Positions 16,547 to 24,827 of a stretch of DNA of 45,274 bases are shown here, piece by piece. The stretch is from Candidatus Poribacteria bacterium (lineage in GTDB: Bacteria > Poribacteria > WGA-4E > WGA-3G): assembly GCA_003635255.1 (NCBI GenBank), contig PYJC01000160.1:1-45274 (forward strand), read 5' to 3'. Each line of letters begins with the position of its first letter. The stretch's first letter is position 1. The position numbers were made by a program, and so were the translations under genes. The notes under the pieces were generated by a model. It searched no databases. It was not told where the DNA came from and was given only the letters and a program-made list of their open reading frames with translations.

Positions 16547-18199
16547 TCATTGAGCCATCAATAGTGCCACCCGGTGTGGATCAGTGGTGGATGGATAATG
16601 TATGAGGAGGTCCTGTTTGTTGTCCCTATTGAGGTCCACCAACCGAGCGTTTCGCTCGTCGTTAGGCATAGCGACTGCCACCTTTTGCGGTTTCCGCGCG
16701 AACAACTTTGGTCCGGGAACGCCGAGAAAGACGTGCAGCTCTTCCCAGTGCTTTCCAACCAGCAAGTCTAAGCGTCCATCCCCGTTCACATCGCCAAGCA
16801 GGACCACTGGAAAAAAGACCCTATCTGTCTCAAAGATGTCTAAGTCCGGCCTGATTTTACGTCTGCTAGTCGATTTATCGGGATAAGTACCGTTTTCCAT
16901 GCGATAGCACTCCAGATCTATCGCGATAGATTTTCCCATCATCGCACGGCTCATCCCAATAAGTCCAGTCTTTACGTCTTTGAACACGATGTCGGTCTTA
17001 CTATCGCCATCGAGATCTTGGAACCACTGCGACGAATAGCCCCATGGCTGCAAACCTCCAGCAGTCCCTCGCGGTCGGATTGTCATGCTAACATCTCGTG
17101 CGAATACTATCCCATCAGGGGTCGGTGTGCCGAAATGCACCTCATACCGGCTGCGCTGTTTTCCAAGGCTCCGTCCCTCTAACGAATGGATCACAAGGTC
17201 AGCAACGCCATCGCCGTTTAGGTCTTGGAACGTGTGCAGCACCCTCCGCTTCGTTTTCTTCCTAAAGCCGAAGATGAGTGAAAACATATTCTCGCCCTTG
17301 AAATCAAAAGCGATTGAATAGGCACCATCAGTATCAAATGGGATGTCAACAGTGAAAGTCTCTGCCACTGCGGAAAACAACCCGTTAGTGTCCTGGCGAT
17401 ACACCTCAAAATGATCCGCGTTCCAGAACACAAGATCGTTGCGTCCATCTTGGTCGTAGTCCATCTGGTGGAGACGGCTCAGATACCAGTGGACAGTTAA
17501 GGGGGTTATCCCGACCTCGCGGTAACTGTGCTTATCGTCCAAGGCAATCTTGTCGAGAAACGGGTCGGGCGGTCCGAGTTTTATCGGGTCCGTAAACGAT
17601 CCATCGCCCAATTGCGTGGCTATCCAGAAGCCGTCAAGGTCTGGGACTATCAAGTCGTCGAGACCATCGCCGTTTAGGTCCCGAGTGATGTCAACGGCGG
17701 GGATTCCACCGACACCCGTCGCATTGTAGTTCGTAGTGAGCTCGACCAGCACTTGTTCTACCGACGAGTCCAAATCAAACCAGTTCAGACGACCCCGCTC
17801 GTAGGTGATTAACCGATCGCGTCCACCGATGTTTGCAACATCCACGAACAACACTTCAGAACGCAGTGGCGCGTCAAGCTTGGATACCCAACTGCCCCCA
17901 CTGAACCCGTAAATGTGCAAGTACCGATTCTTATTTTTTTCGATGCTTACCACAGCAAGTTCAGCGAAATCACCATCAAGAAAGAACCCTGTCAAAACAG
18001 TTTGGTGTTTCGCTGTGCCGGTGACAACCTCGTGCTGCCCGAAAGTAAATTCCGTAGACGCAGGTATCATTGTGGGAGTTCCTCCTTTGTTAGATCTACC
18101 CGAGCAGCTTGACAGGCCTACACCCAAAACCAGTATGAAAAATAGACTCCGTCTGGCTGCGGAAGGAAAGCGTTTGTGGAATAGGTTCCGCTTTTTCAT
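16547..18199 (-). CDS. FG-GAP/VCBS-repeat lipoprotein B
   Basis: This 550-residue paralog of lipoprotein A has a signal sequence with lipobox LSSC (C32). Calcium-binding repeats run throughout, for example DLNGDGLDDLIVPDLDGFW, DYDQDGRNDLVFWN, DLNGDGVADLVIHS, DLDGDSKTDIVF, DVNGDGRLDLLVG and DLNRDNKQDL. It keeps more complete Asp/Gly calcium loops than lipoprotein A. AAGGAG precedes the ATG. It starts 93 bases after the stop of the TetR gene, with its own operator between, so it can be transcribed alone or with tetR. It is predicted to be an envelope-exposed propeller, and its ligand is unknown. Confidence 0.82.
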   Translation of the reverse strand: MKKRNLFHKRFPSAARRSLFFILVLGVGLSSCSGRSNKGGTPTMIPASTEFTFGQHEVVTGTAKHQTVLTGFFLDGDFAELAVVSIEKNKNRYLHIYGFSGGSWVSKLDAPLRSEVLFVDVANIGGRDRLITYERGRLNWFDLDSSVEQVLVELTTNYNATGVGGIPAVDITRDLNGDGLDDLIVPDLDGFWIATQLGDGSFTDPIKLGPPDPFLDKIALDDKHSYREVGITPLTVHWYLSRLHQMDYDQDGRNDLVFWNADHFEVYRQDTNGLFSAVAETFTVDIPFDTDGAYSIAFDFKGENMFSLIFGFRKKTKRRVLHTFQDLNGDGVADLVIHSLEGRSLGKQRSRYEVHFGTPTPDGIVFARDVSMTIRPRGTAGGLQPWGYSSQWFQDLDGDSKTDIVFKDVKTGLIGMSRAMMGKSIAIDLECYRMENGTYPDKSTSRRKIRPDLDIFETDRVFFPVVLLGDVNGDGRLDLLVGKHWEELHVFLGVPGPKLFARKPQKVAVAMPNDERNARLVDLNRDNKQDLLIHYPSTTDPHRVALLMAQ

Positions 18200-18232
18200 T
18201 TTTTGCTCCTTATGTTAACATAGATAAATAAA

Positions 18233-18245
18233 TTAACAGTGTTAA
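18233..18245 (-). promoter_or_regulatory. TetR-type operator, copy 2 (lipoprotein B)
   Basis: TTAACAGTGTTAA lies 33 bases before the lipoprotein B start and shares flanking TTAACATAG and AAATAAA blocks with copy 1. An additional ATGTTAACAT palindrome lies close by at about 18212-18221. Confidence 0.7.
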
Positions 18246-18292
18246 GTTATAGGCGAAAAAATATATTTGGCTTTCGCCAAATAGTTTTGCAG

Positions 18293-18898
18293 CTATGCCT
18301 TCAGACCCTCAATCGTTGTGTGAATTACTGTGTCAATCAATTTATTTTGCTCTGTCCAAGGGAAATCGGGAAAATCAATCAGGAGCAGTGTGACACCGTG
18401 AACTGCTGACCACATTACCTGACCGGTAGTCTCGACATCCACTTCGCGGAATATCTGCTGCCGAATGCATTCAGAGACCATTCCACGCAAATAATTAAAC
18501 ACCTGCTCGCCAACCGATCCTTCTTCCAGCCCTAAATCCTTCTGAAACTGTGGACGAGTGACAAACGTCAGTTTGTAATCTTGCGGATATTTTAGGCCGA
18601 ACTCGATGTATGCGCGCCCACTTTTTCGCAGCGTCTCGACTGGGTCGGTAGTATCCCGTTTTAGCTGCTCAAGCGTTTCCAACAGGCTCAGGAGTGTCTC
18701 CTTGCAAACGGAATCTAAAAGATCTGTCTTGTCCTTAAAATAGAGGTAGATCGTTGTCGGCGAGTATTCGATCTTGTTGGCAATCTTTCGCATAGAGACG
18801 TTCTCATAACCTTCATTGACAAACAATTCTCGCGCCGCAGAAAGAATTTGCTGCCGTAGCTGTTCTTTTTCCCTTGCTCTCCGTTCTTTAACACCCAT
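18293..18898 (-). CDS. TetR/AcrR family transcriptional regulator
   Basis: This 201-residue protein has a typical TetR N-terminus: AARELFVNEGYENVSMRKIA is helices 1-2 and YSPTTIYLYFKDKTDLL is the recognition-helix region (about 20-65). The C-terminal part holds a MWSAVHGVTLLL segment, as in the WHG-type ligand-binding domain. AGAGG precedes the ATG at 18898. It is probably an autoregulatory repressor, because a TTAACA-C-TGTTAA palindrome lies 31 bases upstream and the same site precedes the two FG-GAP lipoprotein genes downstream. The ligand is unknown. The regulator-operator match is inferred from position and symmetry. Confidence 0.88.
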   Translation of the reverse strand: MGVKERRAREKEQLRQQILSAARELFVNEGYENVSMRKIANKIEYSPTTIYLYFKDKTDLLDSVCKETLLSLLETLEQLKRDTTDPVETLRKSGRAYIEFGLKYPQDYKLTFVTRPQFQKDLGLEEGSVGEQVFNYLRGMVSECIRQQIFREVDVETTGQVMWSAVHGVTLLLIDFPDFPWTEQNKLIDTVIHTTIEGLKA

Positions 18899-18929
18899 TG
18901 GTTACCTCTTATTTACAAAGTTATTTAAC

Positions 18930-18942
18930 TTAACACTGTTAA
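18930..18942 (-). promoter_or_regulatory. TetR-type operator, copy 3 (autoregulation)
   Basis: The minus strand reads AATTAACAGTGTTAAGTTA, the same as the block before lipoprotein B. It lies 31 bases upstream of the tetR start codon. Confidence 0.7.
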
Positions 18943-19254
18943 TTATATCACATGTTTTTCCCCTTGTCAAATTTTTTTTTTCAAAAATTTTTGCGTCCGT
19001 ACGTTTTTTCCCCAAATTCAACAGGAGTCAAGTTGAAACTTGTAAGCAGTGTTATTTTTGTCTTCAATTATTTCGTCTATCTTGCTATGATTATCATAGT
19101 GATGCCTTATTCAAGGTAGAAATTAGGAGGATAGAACAGGCAATTAAAGCAGCTGAAAAAGCACTTGAAGAATTGCATGAAGAACAACAACAAAAAAATG
19201 AATCCGTATGATGATCGCAGACGCGCAAATTCACAACTGAAGCAGGAGCAGCCG

Positions 19255-19743
19255 ATGGAAAACACACCCAGGATAGAAAGACAGAGCATCCATAACTCGT
19301 ATTCGGAGCGATACCTTTTGACGCGAACCTTCCAAACCGATCGGTCGCTTGTGAGATTGATGACGTATGACGGCATCCGCAATGAGCGGGTCCAAAAAGT
19401 TGCCCGGTACAATCTTTTGATCGCTGGCGCGTCGCCACTGCCGAAATTGGAAATCCTGCTGGCGTTCTCGGTGGAAAACGCCAGACGCTTTTCACCGTAT
19501 CTGCAAATCCACGAAGGTGTCAAAGATTTAGGGTTGAGAGCCGTGAAGAAAATAGCGGAACGTCGGTTCGTGGATATGCGGGTTGCTGTCGGCGATGCAG
19601 TCGCGATTACGCTTCGCAACGGCATCGCGGTACGCGGTATCTGTCAGGCGTTCTCGAAATATAACATAGTCCTTGAGATACGCGGTGAACTCCTGCTTGT
19701 CTATAAGCACGGGATCTACACTTTCGAGAAAAACCCGTATTAG
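19255..19743 (+). CDS. Hfq-like protein with two Sm-type domains
   Basis: This 162-residue protein is read from the ATG at 19255, since AGGAG lies 6 bases upstream; the earlier in-frame ATG at 19198 has no site. Residues 110-157 are an Hfq/Sm domain. VGDAVAITLRNGIAVRG matches Sm1, and LLLVYKHGIYT matches the Hfq signature YKHAIST with Gly and Tyr substitutions. Residues 28-72 (SLVRLMTYDG, ARYNLLIAG, EILLAFSV) look like a second, diverged Sm fold without the YKHA motif. Canonical Hfq is about 70-100 residues with one Sm domain per subunit in a hexameric ring. This tandem form could give a ring of fewer subunits or a different RNA specificity. It is convergent with the PhyH gene at 19820. Confidence 0.72.
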   Translation: MENTPRIERQSIHNSYSERYLLTRTFQTDRSLVRLMTYDGIRNERVQKVARYNLLIAGASPLPKLEILLAFSVENARRFSPYLQIHEGVKDLGLRAVKKIAERRFVDMRVAVGDAVAITLRNGIAVRGICQAFSKYNIVLEIRGELLLVYKHGIYTFEKNPY

Positions 19744-19819
19744 AACGCGCCTTTATTTTGGCTCTATCTCTCCGGAACAGTGGTTACATTTGGTAGCAGA
19801 TTTCTTGATTTGTTGATTG

Positions 19820-20653
19820 TTATTCCCATAAGTCAAGTCCCAATAACTTCCGTCCCAACGGTGTAAGTTCGGGTGCCTCGTAGTTTTTCGCTTCCCATCC
19901 CCTCGGGTCACCAGGATAAGGACCTCGACCTAACGCCCTGCGCTCCCGCCACAGGGTAATGCGTTCTTGCCGCCGTTCTTCATTCATAGGATTAGGCGCA
20001 CGATAATAGTTCATGTATTGTGCTAACCGCGGCTTATCGGACGTGTTGCGACCGTTACCGTGCGGGAGTGCCACATGCCAAATAAGCAACGAACCCGCCT
20101 TCGCTGGTACCTGTATGAATTTTTCCCTATATATTTCTGCGGTAAGTTCTGGCACCCACGGGGTTTCTTCAGCAATCAGCGACTTATGCGCACCGGGCCA
20201 ACAGACAAAAGACCCTTGATTGTCGGCTGTGTCTCTGAGAAACAAAACACCTTGTGTGCTAAATCTAACAGGTAATTTTGAGGTGTCTGCATCCCAATGA
20301 TACATACCCTTATGATCCCACTCAGGATAGTCGGGATGCTTAGGCGGTTTCATATTGACTCTATCAATGTGAACCCAAATCCGCTCCGTACCATATACCT
20401 CACTATAAATCTGATGGATGGGTGAATGTTGATAGACGTTCCACATCGCTTGATGAAAATACATTTCTACCATACCTGCCCCTGGTTTATGAGGGGCACG
20501 ATACCAGTCATTCGGATTTGAAGGATCCATTTCCAAAAACGCAAAAATTGCGTCAACGACGGGTTCACATAGTTCGGTAGGAACAGCATTTTCGATGACC
20601 ATATAGCCGTATGCATCAAAATGATCACGATGTGCTTGTGTTAATATTGGCAT
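19820..20653 (-). CDS. Phytanoyl-CoA dioxygenase (PhyH) family protein 2
   Basis: This 277-residue protein is read from the ATG at 20653, with AAAGGA about 6 bases upstream; a longer in-frame start at 20695 lacks one. The iron ligands are H119 and D121 (MYHWDADT) and H198 (ALPHGNGRN), with R209 the likely 2-oxoglutarate ligand. Trp and Arg residues around the active site resemble mid-size PhyH proteins of unknown substrate. It starts 72 bases after the stop of the propeller/SpoIIE gene at 20726 on the same strand and may be the last gene of that operon. Confidence 0.87.
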   Translation of the reverse strand: MPILTQAHRDHFDAYGYMVIENAVPTELCEPVVDAIFAFLEMDPSNPNDWYRAPHKPGAGMVEMYFHQAMWNVYQHSPIHQIYSEVYGTERIWVHIDRVNMKPPKHPDYPEWDHKGMYHWDADTSKLPVRFSTQGVLFLRDTADNQGSFVCWPGAHKSLIAEETPWVPELTAEIYREKFIQVPAKAGSLLIWHVALPHGNGRNTSDKPRLAQYMNYYRAPNPMNEERRQERITLWRERRALGRGPYPGDPRGWEAKNYEAPELTPLGRKLLGLDLWE

Positions 20654-20725
20654 CTGCTTTCCTTTAATCTGATAACTACAATAGAGTGACGGCACGACGG
20701 AGCGCGCCTACTACCATAACGGCTC

Positions 20726-23700
20726 TCACAACACTTTGATAACTACAACCGTCATATCGTCGTTCTGTTGAGCGTCGCCAGAAAAATCACGGACATCGCT
20801 AATAATGGCGTTAATCACACCTTCTGCGCTCACCGTTTCGTCCAGTCCTTTGATAAGATCGACCAAACGCTCAGTCTCCATATAGAGTCGGTCAGGGGTG
20901 TCCCATTGAGGTGTTTCAGCAATACCGTCGCTGAAGAGGATAATTGCATTCCCAGGTTTCAGTTCAATGGGTGGTGTTTCTTGGTATTCAGAAGATTGAA
21001 AGGCACCCAACGGCGTTCCATCTATCGAAAGTTCTTCAACATCATCTTCACCACGCTTGATAATGGGATACGGGATGCCAGCGTTAGCATATTTAAACGT
21101 CTTATCCGTTGGATCAATGGTCAGTATCGCCATCGCACAATTGGTATACCGTTGAAATCGAGGGTAAAGATTGTTATTCAGTGCCTGCAACATTTGAGAT
21201 GGAGACACTTCCAACTGAGCCACAGAATGGAGCACTCCAGAAGATAAAACGGCATTCATTGCCCCCTTCATACCTTTTCCGGTGACATCTGCCAACACAA
21301 CAGCGAGCGCGCCGTTACCAAGGGGAATATAGTCAAAGAAATCCCCACTGACAGTGCGCGCAGAATTACAAACACCTGCAATCTCAAGCCCCGGGACTTC
21401 CGGTGCGGTTTGCGGAATTAACCCCATCTGCATCTCCCGCGCATCGGCGAGTTCGGAAACCGCTTCCCGCTGATAGGCTAACACTTGTTGACGCTGCTGG
21501 TAATAGCGATACGCAAAAATGCCACACAGCGACAGTAACACAACAATCAACCCGCCTAATAGATACAGAATCCATCCACTTTGATACCACGGCAACACAA
21601 CGGTCAACGTTAAACTTGCAGGGGCAGAGTAATTTAGGTCCCGGTCAATGGCAACGACTTCAAAAGTATAAGTCCCGGGTTTGTCAAAGCTGATACTGAA
21701 CGTATCCGAGCGAGTCGGTTCGCGCCAATCGGAGTCAATCTCTTTAATACGAACCTGATACTGTCGTTTCCCTTTCGCAGTTTTGAAATCAATACTGCTG
21801 TACTTGATAGTCACAAGCGTATCGGTGGCAATATCTTTAATGGTTTCGGGAGAACCCATTTGGGTAGATGTTTTGTGGCTCTGAACCGAAACGATACGCA
21901 CACGCGGTGGAACCTGATTTGGATTGTATTGGGTGACACCTTCAAGCGTTGCAAACCAGAGCCTCCCATCCGAATCTTGACTAATTCCCAAAACCCGATT
22001 ATTTATCAGTCCATCTCGCGTATCTAAAGAGGCCCATGAGATCCCATCATATCGAGAAACGCCGCCGCCCTGGGTCCCAAACCAGAGGGAACCCTCCCGA
22101 TCTTCGTAAATCGAGGACACATCATTTTGTGCAAGTCCGTCGTCGGTAGTGAAGTTGACGAACTTTTCACCATCGTAGCGAGAGACACCGCCGCGAGTGG
22201 TTCCAAACCAGAAAAATCCATCTCGGTCTTGGTGAATCGCCCATACAGAATTAGATGCAAGTCCATCAGCAGTCGTAAAGTTGACAAACCGATTCCCATC
22301 ATATTGATAGATGCCACCGCCATCGGTTCCAAACCAGAAGGAACCCTCCCGGTCTTGATAAATTGAGTAGACACCGTTTTGCACCAATCCCTCATTGCTC
22401 GTAAAGTTGACGAACTGATTCCCGTCGTATCGATAGATGCCATTATTATAGGTTCCAAACCAGAAAAATCCATCTCGGTCTTGATAGAATGCCCTTACGG
22501 CGTAAACCAAGAGTCCACCATTGGTCATGGAGTTAAAAAACTGATCGTCGAAGTTAACAAACTGATCGCCGTCGTATTGAGAAGTACCGCCCTGCGTCCC
22601 AAACCAGAGAGCACCCTCCCGGTCTTGATAAATCGAACCTACGACATTATCTACGAGTCCATCATCGGTTGTAAAGTTGATAAACTGATTCCCATCATAT
22701 CGACTAATTCCGTTGTCTGTTCCGAACCATAAGAAGCCGTCTTTGTCTTGAAAAATGGTGGAAACAGCGTTGCTCGCGAGACCATCAGCAGTAGTGAAAT
22801 TAATAAATCCGCTGTTATCGTATTGGCTGAGTCCTTCGCTTGGGCTTGAAACCCAAAGGAACCCTTCTCTGTCTTGAAAAATAGACCATACGGAGTTCGC
22901 TACGAGTCCATCATTGGTTGTGAAGTTGACGATCTTTTCGCCATCGTAGCGAGAGATTCCATTATCCCAAGTCCCGAACCAAAGGAATCCGTCTCGGTCT
23001 TGATGGATCGTCTCAAGAAGGTTACTAACAAGCCCGTCACGGGTTGTGAGGTTAACAAACCGATCACCATCGTAGCGAGAAACGCCGCCGCCCGTCCCGA
23101 ACCAGAGCAGGCCATCTTGATCTTGATGGATAGACCACACAAAATTGTGGACGAGCCCCTCATGGGTCCTAAAGTTAACAAACTGCTCACCATCGTATTG
23201 AGAGATTCCCTCGGCTGTCCCGAACCAGAAGAAGTCGTCTCGGTCTTGATAGATTGACAATACAGAGTCAGTAATGAGTCCATCATCGGTTGTAAAGTTG
23301 ACGAACGCTTCGCCATCGTAGCGAGAAACGCCACCATACCGGATGCCAAACCAGATGAAGCCCTCTCTGTCTTGAAAAATAGACCATACGGAGTTCCCTA
23401 TGAGTCCGTCATCGGTTGTAAAGTTGACGAACGCTTCGCCATCGTAGCGAGAAACGCCATTATCCAGGGTCCCGAACCAGATGAAGCCCTCTCTGTCTTG
23501 AAAAATAGACCATACGGAGTTCGATGCGAGTCCGTCATCGGTTGTAAAGTTGACGAACGCTTTACCATCGTAGCGAGAAACGCCGCCGTTGTAGGTGCCG
23601 AACCAGAGGAATCCGTCTCGGTCTTGATAGATCGGCCGGATGTGGTTATTTGCCAATCCATCTAAATAAGTATAGTGTTTCCACGTCCCATGTTTGAAAG

Positions 23701-24787
23701 GTGGAAAACGGAAGTCAACATTCTCAAGCGTATTTTGTGAGATAACAGAAACAATTTTGTTTGAATCCTCACGCTGCGCCTTCAAGGTGTGACAACGTAA
23801 TTGATACTGTCCAGTTCTAAGATTGATAAATTTATATTGACCTCTATTATCCGAAAGGGTCGTTGCCTGTCTTTGACTGGAACCGTTTTTTCCGAGTAAG
23901 AATGCTTCGACAACAACACCGACATGTGGCGTATTATCAAACTTCAACAGGGACCCAGAGATGCTAACAGCCTTCCGTAACGTCAAATTCATATTCACAC
24001 GAGCACCCGCAGAAAGCGGCACTCCCGTCCAATTACCTTTATCTCCGTGGGTTACTTCGATGTCGTAGTCCCCGTTTGCTGGGTAGACTGAAAACTGGTA
24101 ACTACCTTTGGTATCGGTTTCTGTTTTGGCAATTAGGGTGCTGCCTTGCCAGAGGTGTACGGTGGTGTTAGATAAGGTCTTTCCCGTCTCATCCGTTACA
24201 ATCCCAGTTATCACTGCACGTGTGGATGGAAGCACACGCGCTGCAAACTCCCACTTCTGGAGTTCGTTTGAAACTTTCACCAGACAGCGATTTTTACCCG
24301 GACGCAATGAAACGATAACCTTATCTTCATCTATGCGGACGGGTCTCTTCGCTGGCTGTGTGTGTACCTTTTGACCGTTGAGAAAAACCACAACGCTATC
24401 ATCACTGCCGACAAGGATCTCTCCATCACTACCCTGATCGCTTTCCAATAGACAGAACGCATAGCAGACGGCTTCTTCATGTTTTCCAATTGCACGCCGC
24501 AGATCAATGATGTTTCCTTCGGTACGGTATACCGTCCATGTCAACGTTTTACCTTCAGCAGTCGTCACTGTATCGCCAGGTTTCGGATTAGCAAGAGCCT
24601 CGCTGTTGGCTGAGGCGAGGAAATCGGTCTCCAAATCCTCTGGAAAGAAAGGACCCAGCACCAACCACTCTTTGATAAACGTGCCGTCAACCGGATGAGT
24701 GGGAACACTATCTTGGGCGTGTGCAACGGCAATGTAGAAACAAAAGAAAACTATAACACTACATTGCCCAAGAAAAAGTCTTTGCAT
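20726..24787 (-). CDS. Propeller sensor with SpoIIE-type PP2C phosphatase output, paralog B
   Basis: This is a 1353-residue membrane receptor. The order is: signal peptide (1-24, AHA|Q); an N-terminal domain (35-190) with KEWLVLGPFF and a GSDDSVVVFLNGQ strand; two carboxypeptidase-regulatory-like Ig folds (about 195-275 and 278-345); 14 two-component-regulator propeller repeats of about 42 residues (about 380-985; LWFGT...GVSRYDG...FVNFTTDDGL); a Y_Y_Y domain (about 995-1070); one transmembrane helix (about 1073-1095); and a cytoplasmic SpoIIE/PP2C phosphatase (about 1112-1353). The phosphatase motifs GDFFDY, LADVTGKGMKG, NAGIPYP, LFSDGIAE and QNDDMTVVVIK are intact. Such phosphatases usually act on anti-sigma-antagonist Ser-phosphoproteins. 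It follows paralog A by 40 bases and has only a weak ribosome site, so it probably depends on cotranscription. Confidence 0.9.
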   Translation of the reverse strand: MQRLFLGQCSVIVFFCFYIAVAHAQDSVPTHPVDGTFIKEWLVLGPFFPEDLETDFLASANSEALANPKPGDTVTTAEGKTLTWTVYRTEGNIIDLRRAIGKHEEAVCYAFCLLESDQGSDGEILVGSDDSVVVFLNGQKVHTQPAKRPVRIDEDKVIVSLRPGKNRCLVKVSNELQKWEFAARVLPSTRAVITGIVTDETGKTLSNTTVHLWQGSTLIAKTETDTKGSYQFSVYPANGDYDIEVTHGDKGNWTGVPLSAGARVNMNLTLRKAVSISGSLLKFDNTPHVGVVVEAFLLGKNGSSQRQATTLSDNRGQYKFINLRTGQYQLRCHTLKAQREDSNKIVSVISQNTLENVDFRFPPFKHGTWKHYTYLDGLANNHIRPIYQDRDGFLWFGTYNGGVSRYDGKAFVNFTTDDGLASNSVWSIFQDREGFIWFGTLDNGVSRYDGEAFVNFTTDDGLIGNSVWSIFQDREGFIWFGIRYGGVSRYDGEAFVNFTTDDGLITDSVLSIYQDRDDFFWFGTAEGISQYDGEQFVNFRTHEGLVHNFVWSIHQDQDGLLWFGTGGGVSRYDGDRFVNLTTRDGLVSNLLETIHQDRDGFLWFGTWDNGISRYDGEKIVNFTTNDGLVANSVWSIFQDREGFLWVSSPSEGLSQYDNSGFINFTTADGLASNAVSTIFQDKDGFLWFGTDNGISRYDGNQFINFTTDDGLVDNVVGSIYQDREGALWFGTQGGTSQYDGDQFVNFDDQFFNSMTNGGLLVYAVRAFYQDRDGFFWFGTYNNGIYRYDGNQFVNFTSNEGLVQNGVYSIYQDREGSFWFGTDGGGIYQYDGNRFVNFTTADGLASNSVWAIHQDRDGFFWFGTTRGGVSRYDGEKFVNFTTDDGLAQNDVSSIYEDREGSLWFGTQGGGVSRYDGISWASLDTRDGLINNRVLGISQDSDGRLWFATLEGVTQYNPNQVPPRVRIVSVQSHKTSTQMGSPETIKDIATDTLVTIKYSSIDFKTAKGKRQYQVRIKEIDSDWREPTRSDTFSISFDKPGTYTFEVVAIDRDLNYSAPASLTLTVVLPWYQSGWILYLLGGLIVVLLSLCGIFAYRYYQQRQQVLAYQREAVSELADAREMQMGLIPQTAPEVPGLEIAGVCNSARTVSGDFFDYIPLGNGALAVVLADVTGKGMKGAMNAVLSSGVLHSVAQLEVSPSQMLQALNNNLYPRFQRYTNCAMAILTIDPTDKTFKYANAGIPYPIIKRGEDDVEELSIDGTPLGAFQSSEYQETPPIELKPGNAIILFSDGIAETPQWDTPDRLYMETERLVDLIKGLDETVSAEGVINAIISDVRDFSGDAQQNDDMTVVVIKVL

Positions 24788-24827
24788 CTGTTTTATAATC
24801 TTCTGGCAGTTTAACTTTGCTAAGTTT

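Noticed and set aside
19119..19211. A coiled-coil-like frame (RRIEQAIKAAEKALEELHEE) just before the Hfq-like gene
   Set aside because: It looks protein-like, but no start codon fits the AGGAGG at about 19127 and the only upstream start overlaps the tetR promoter. It could be a decayed gene end; not supported enough to list.
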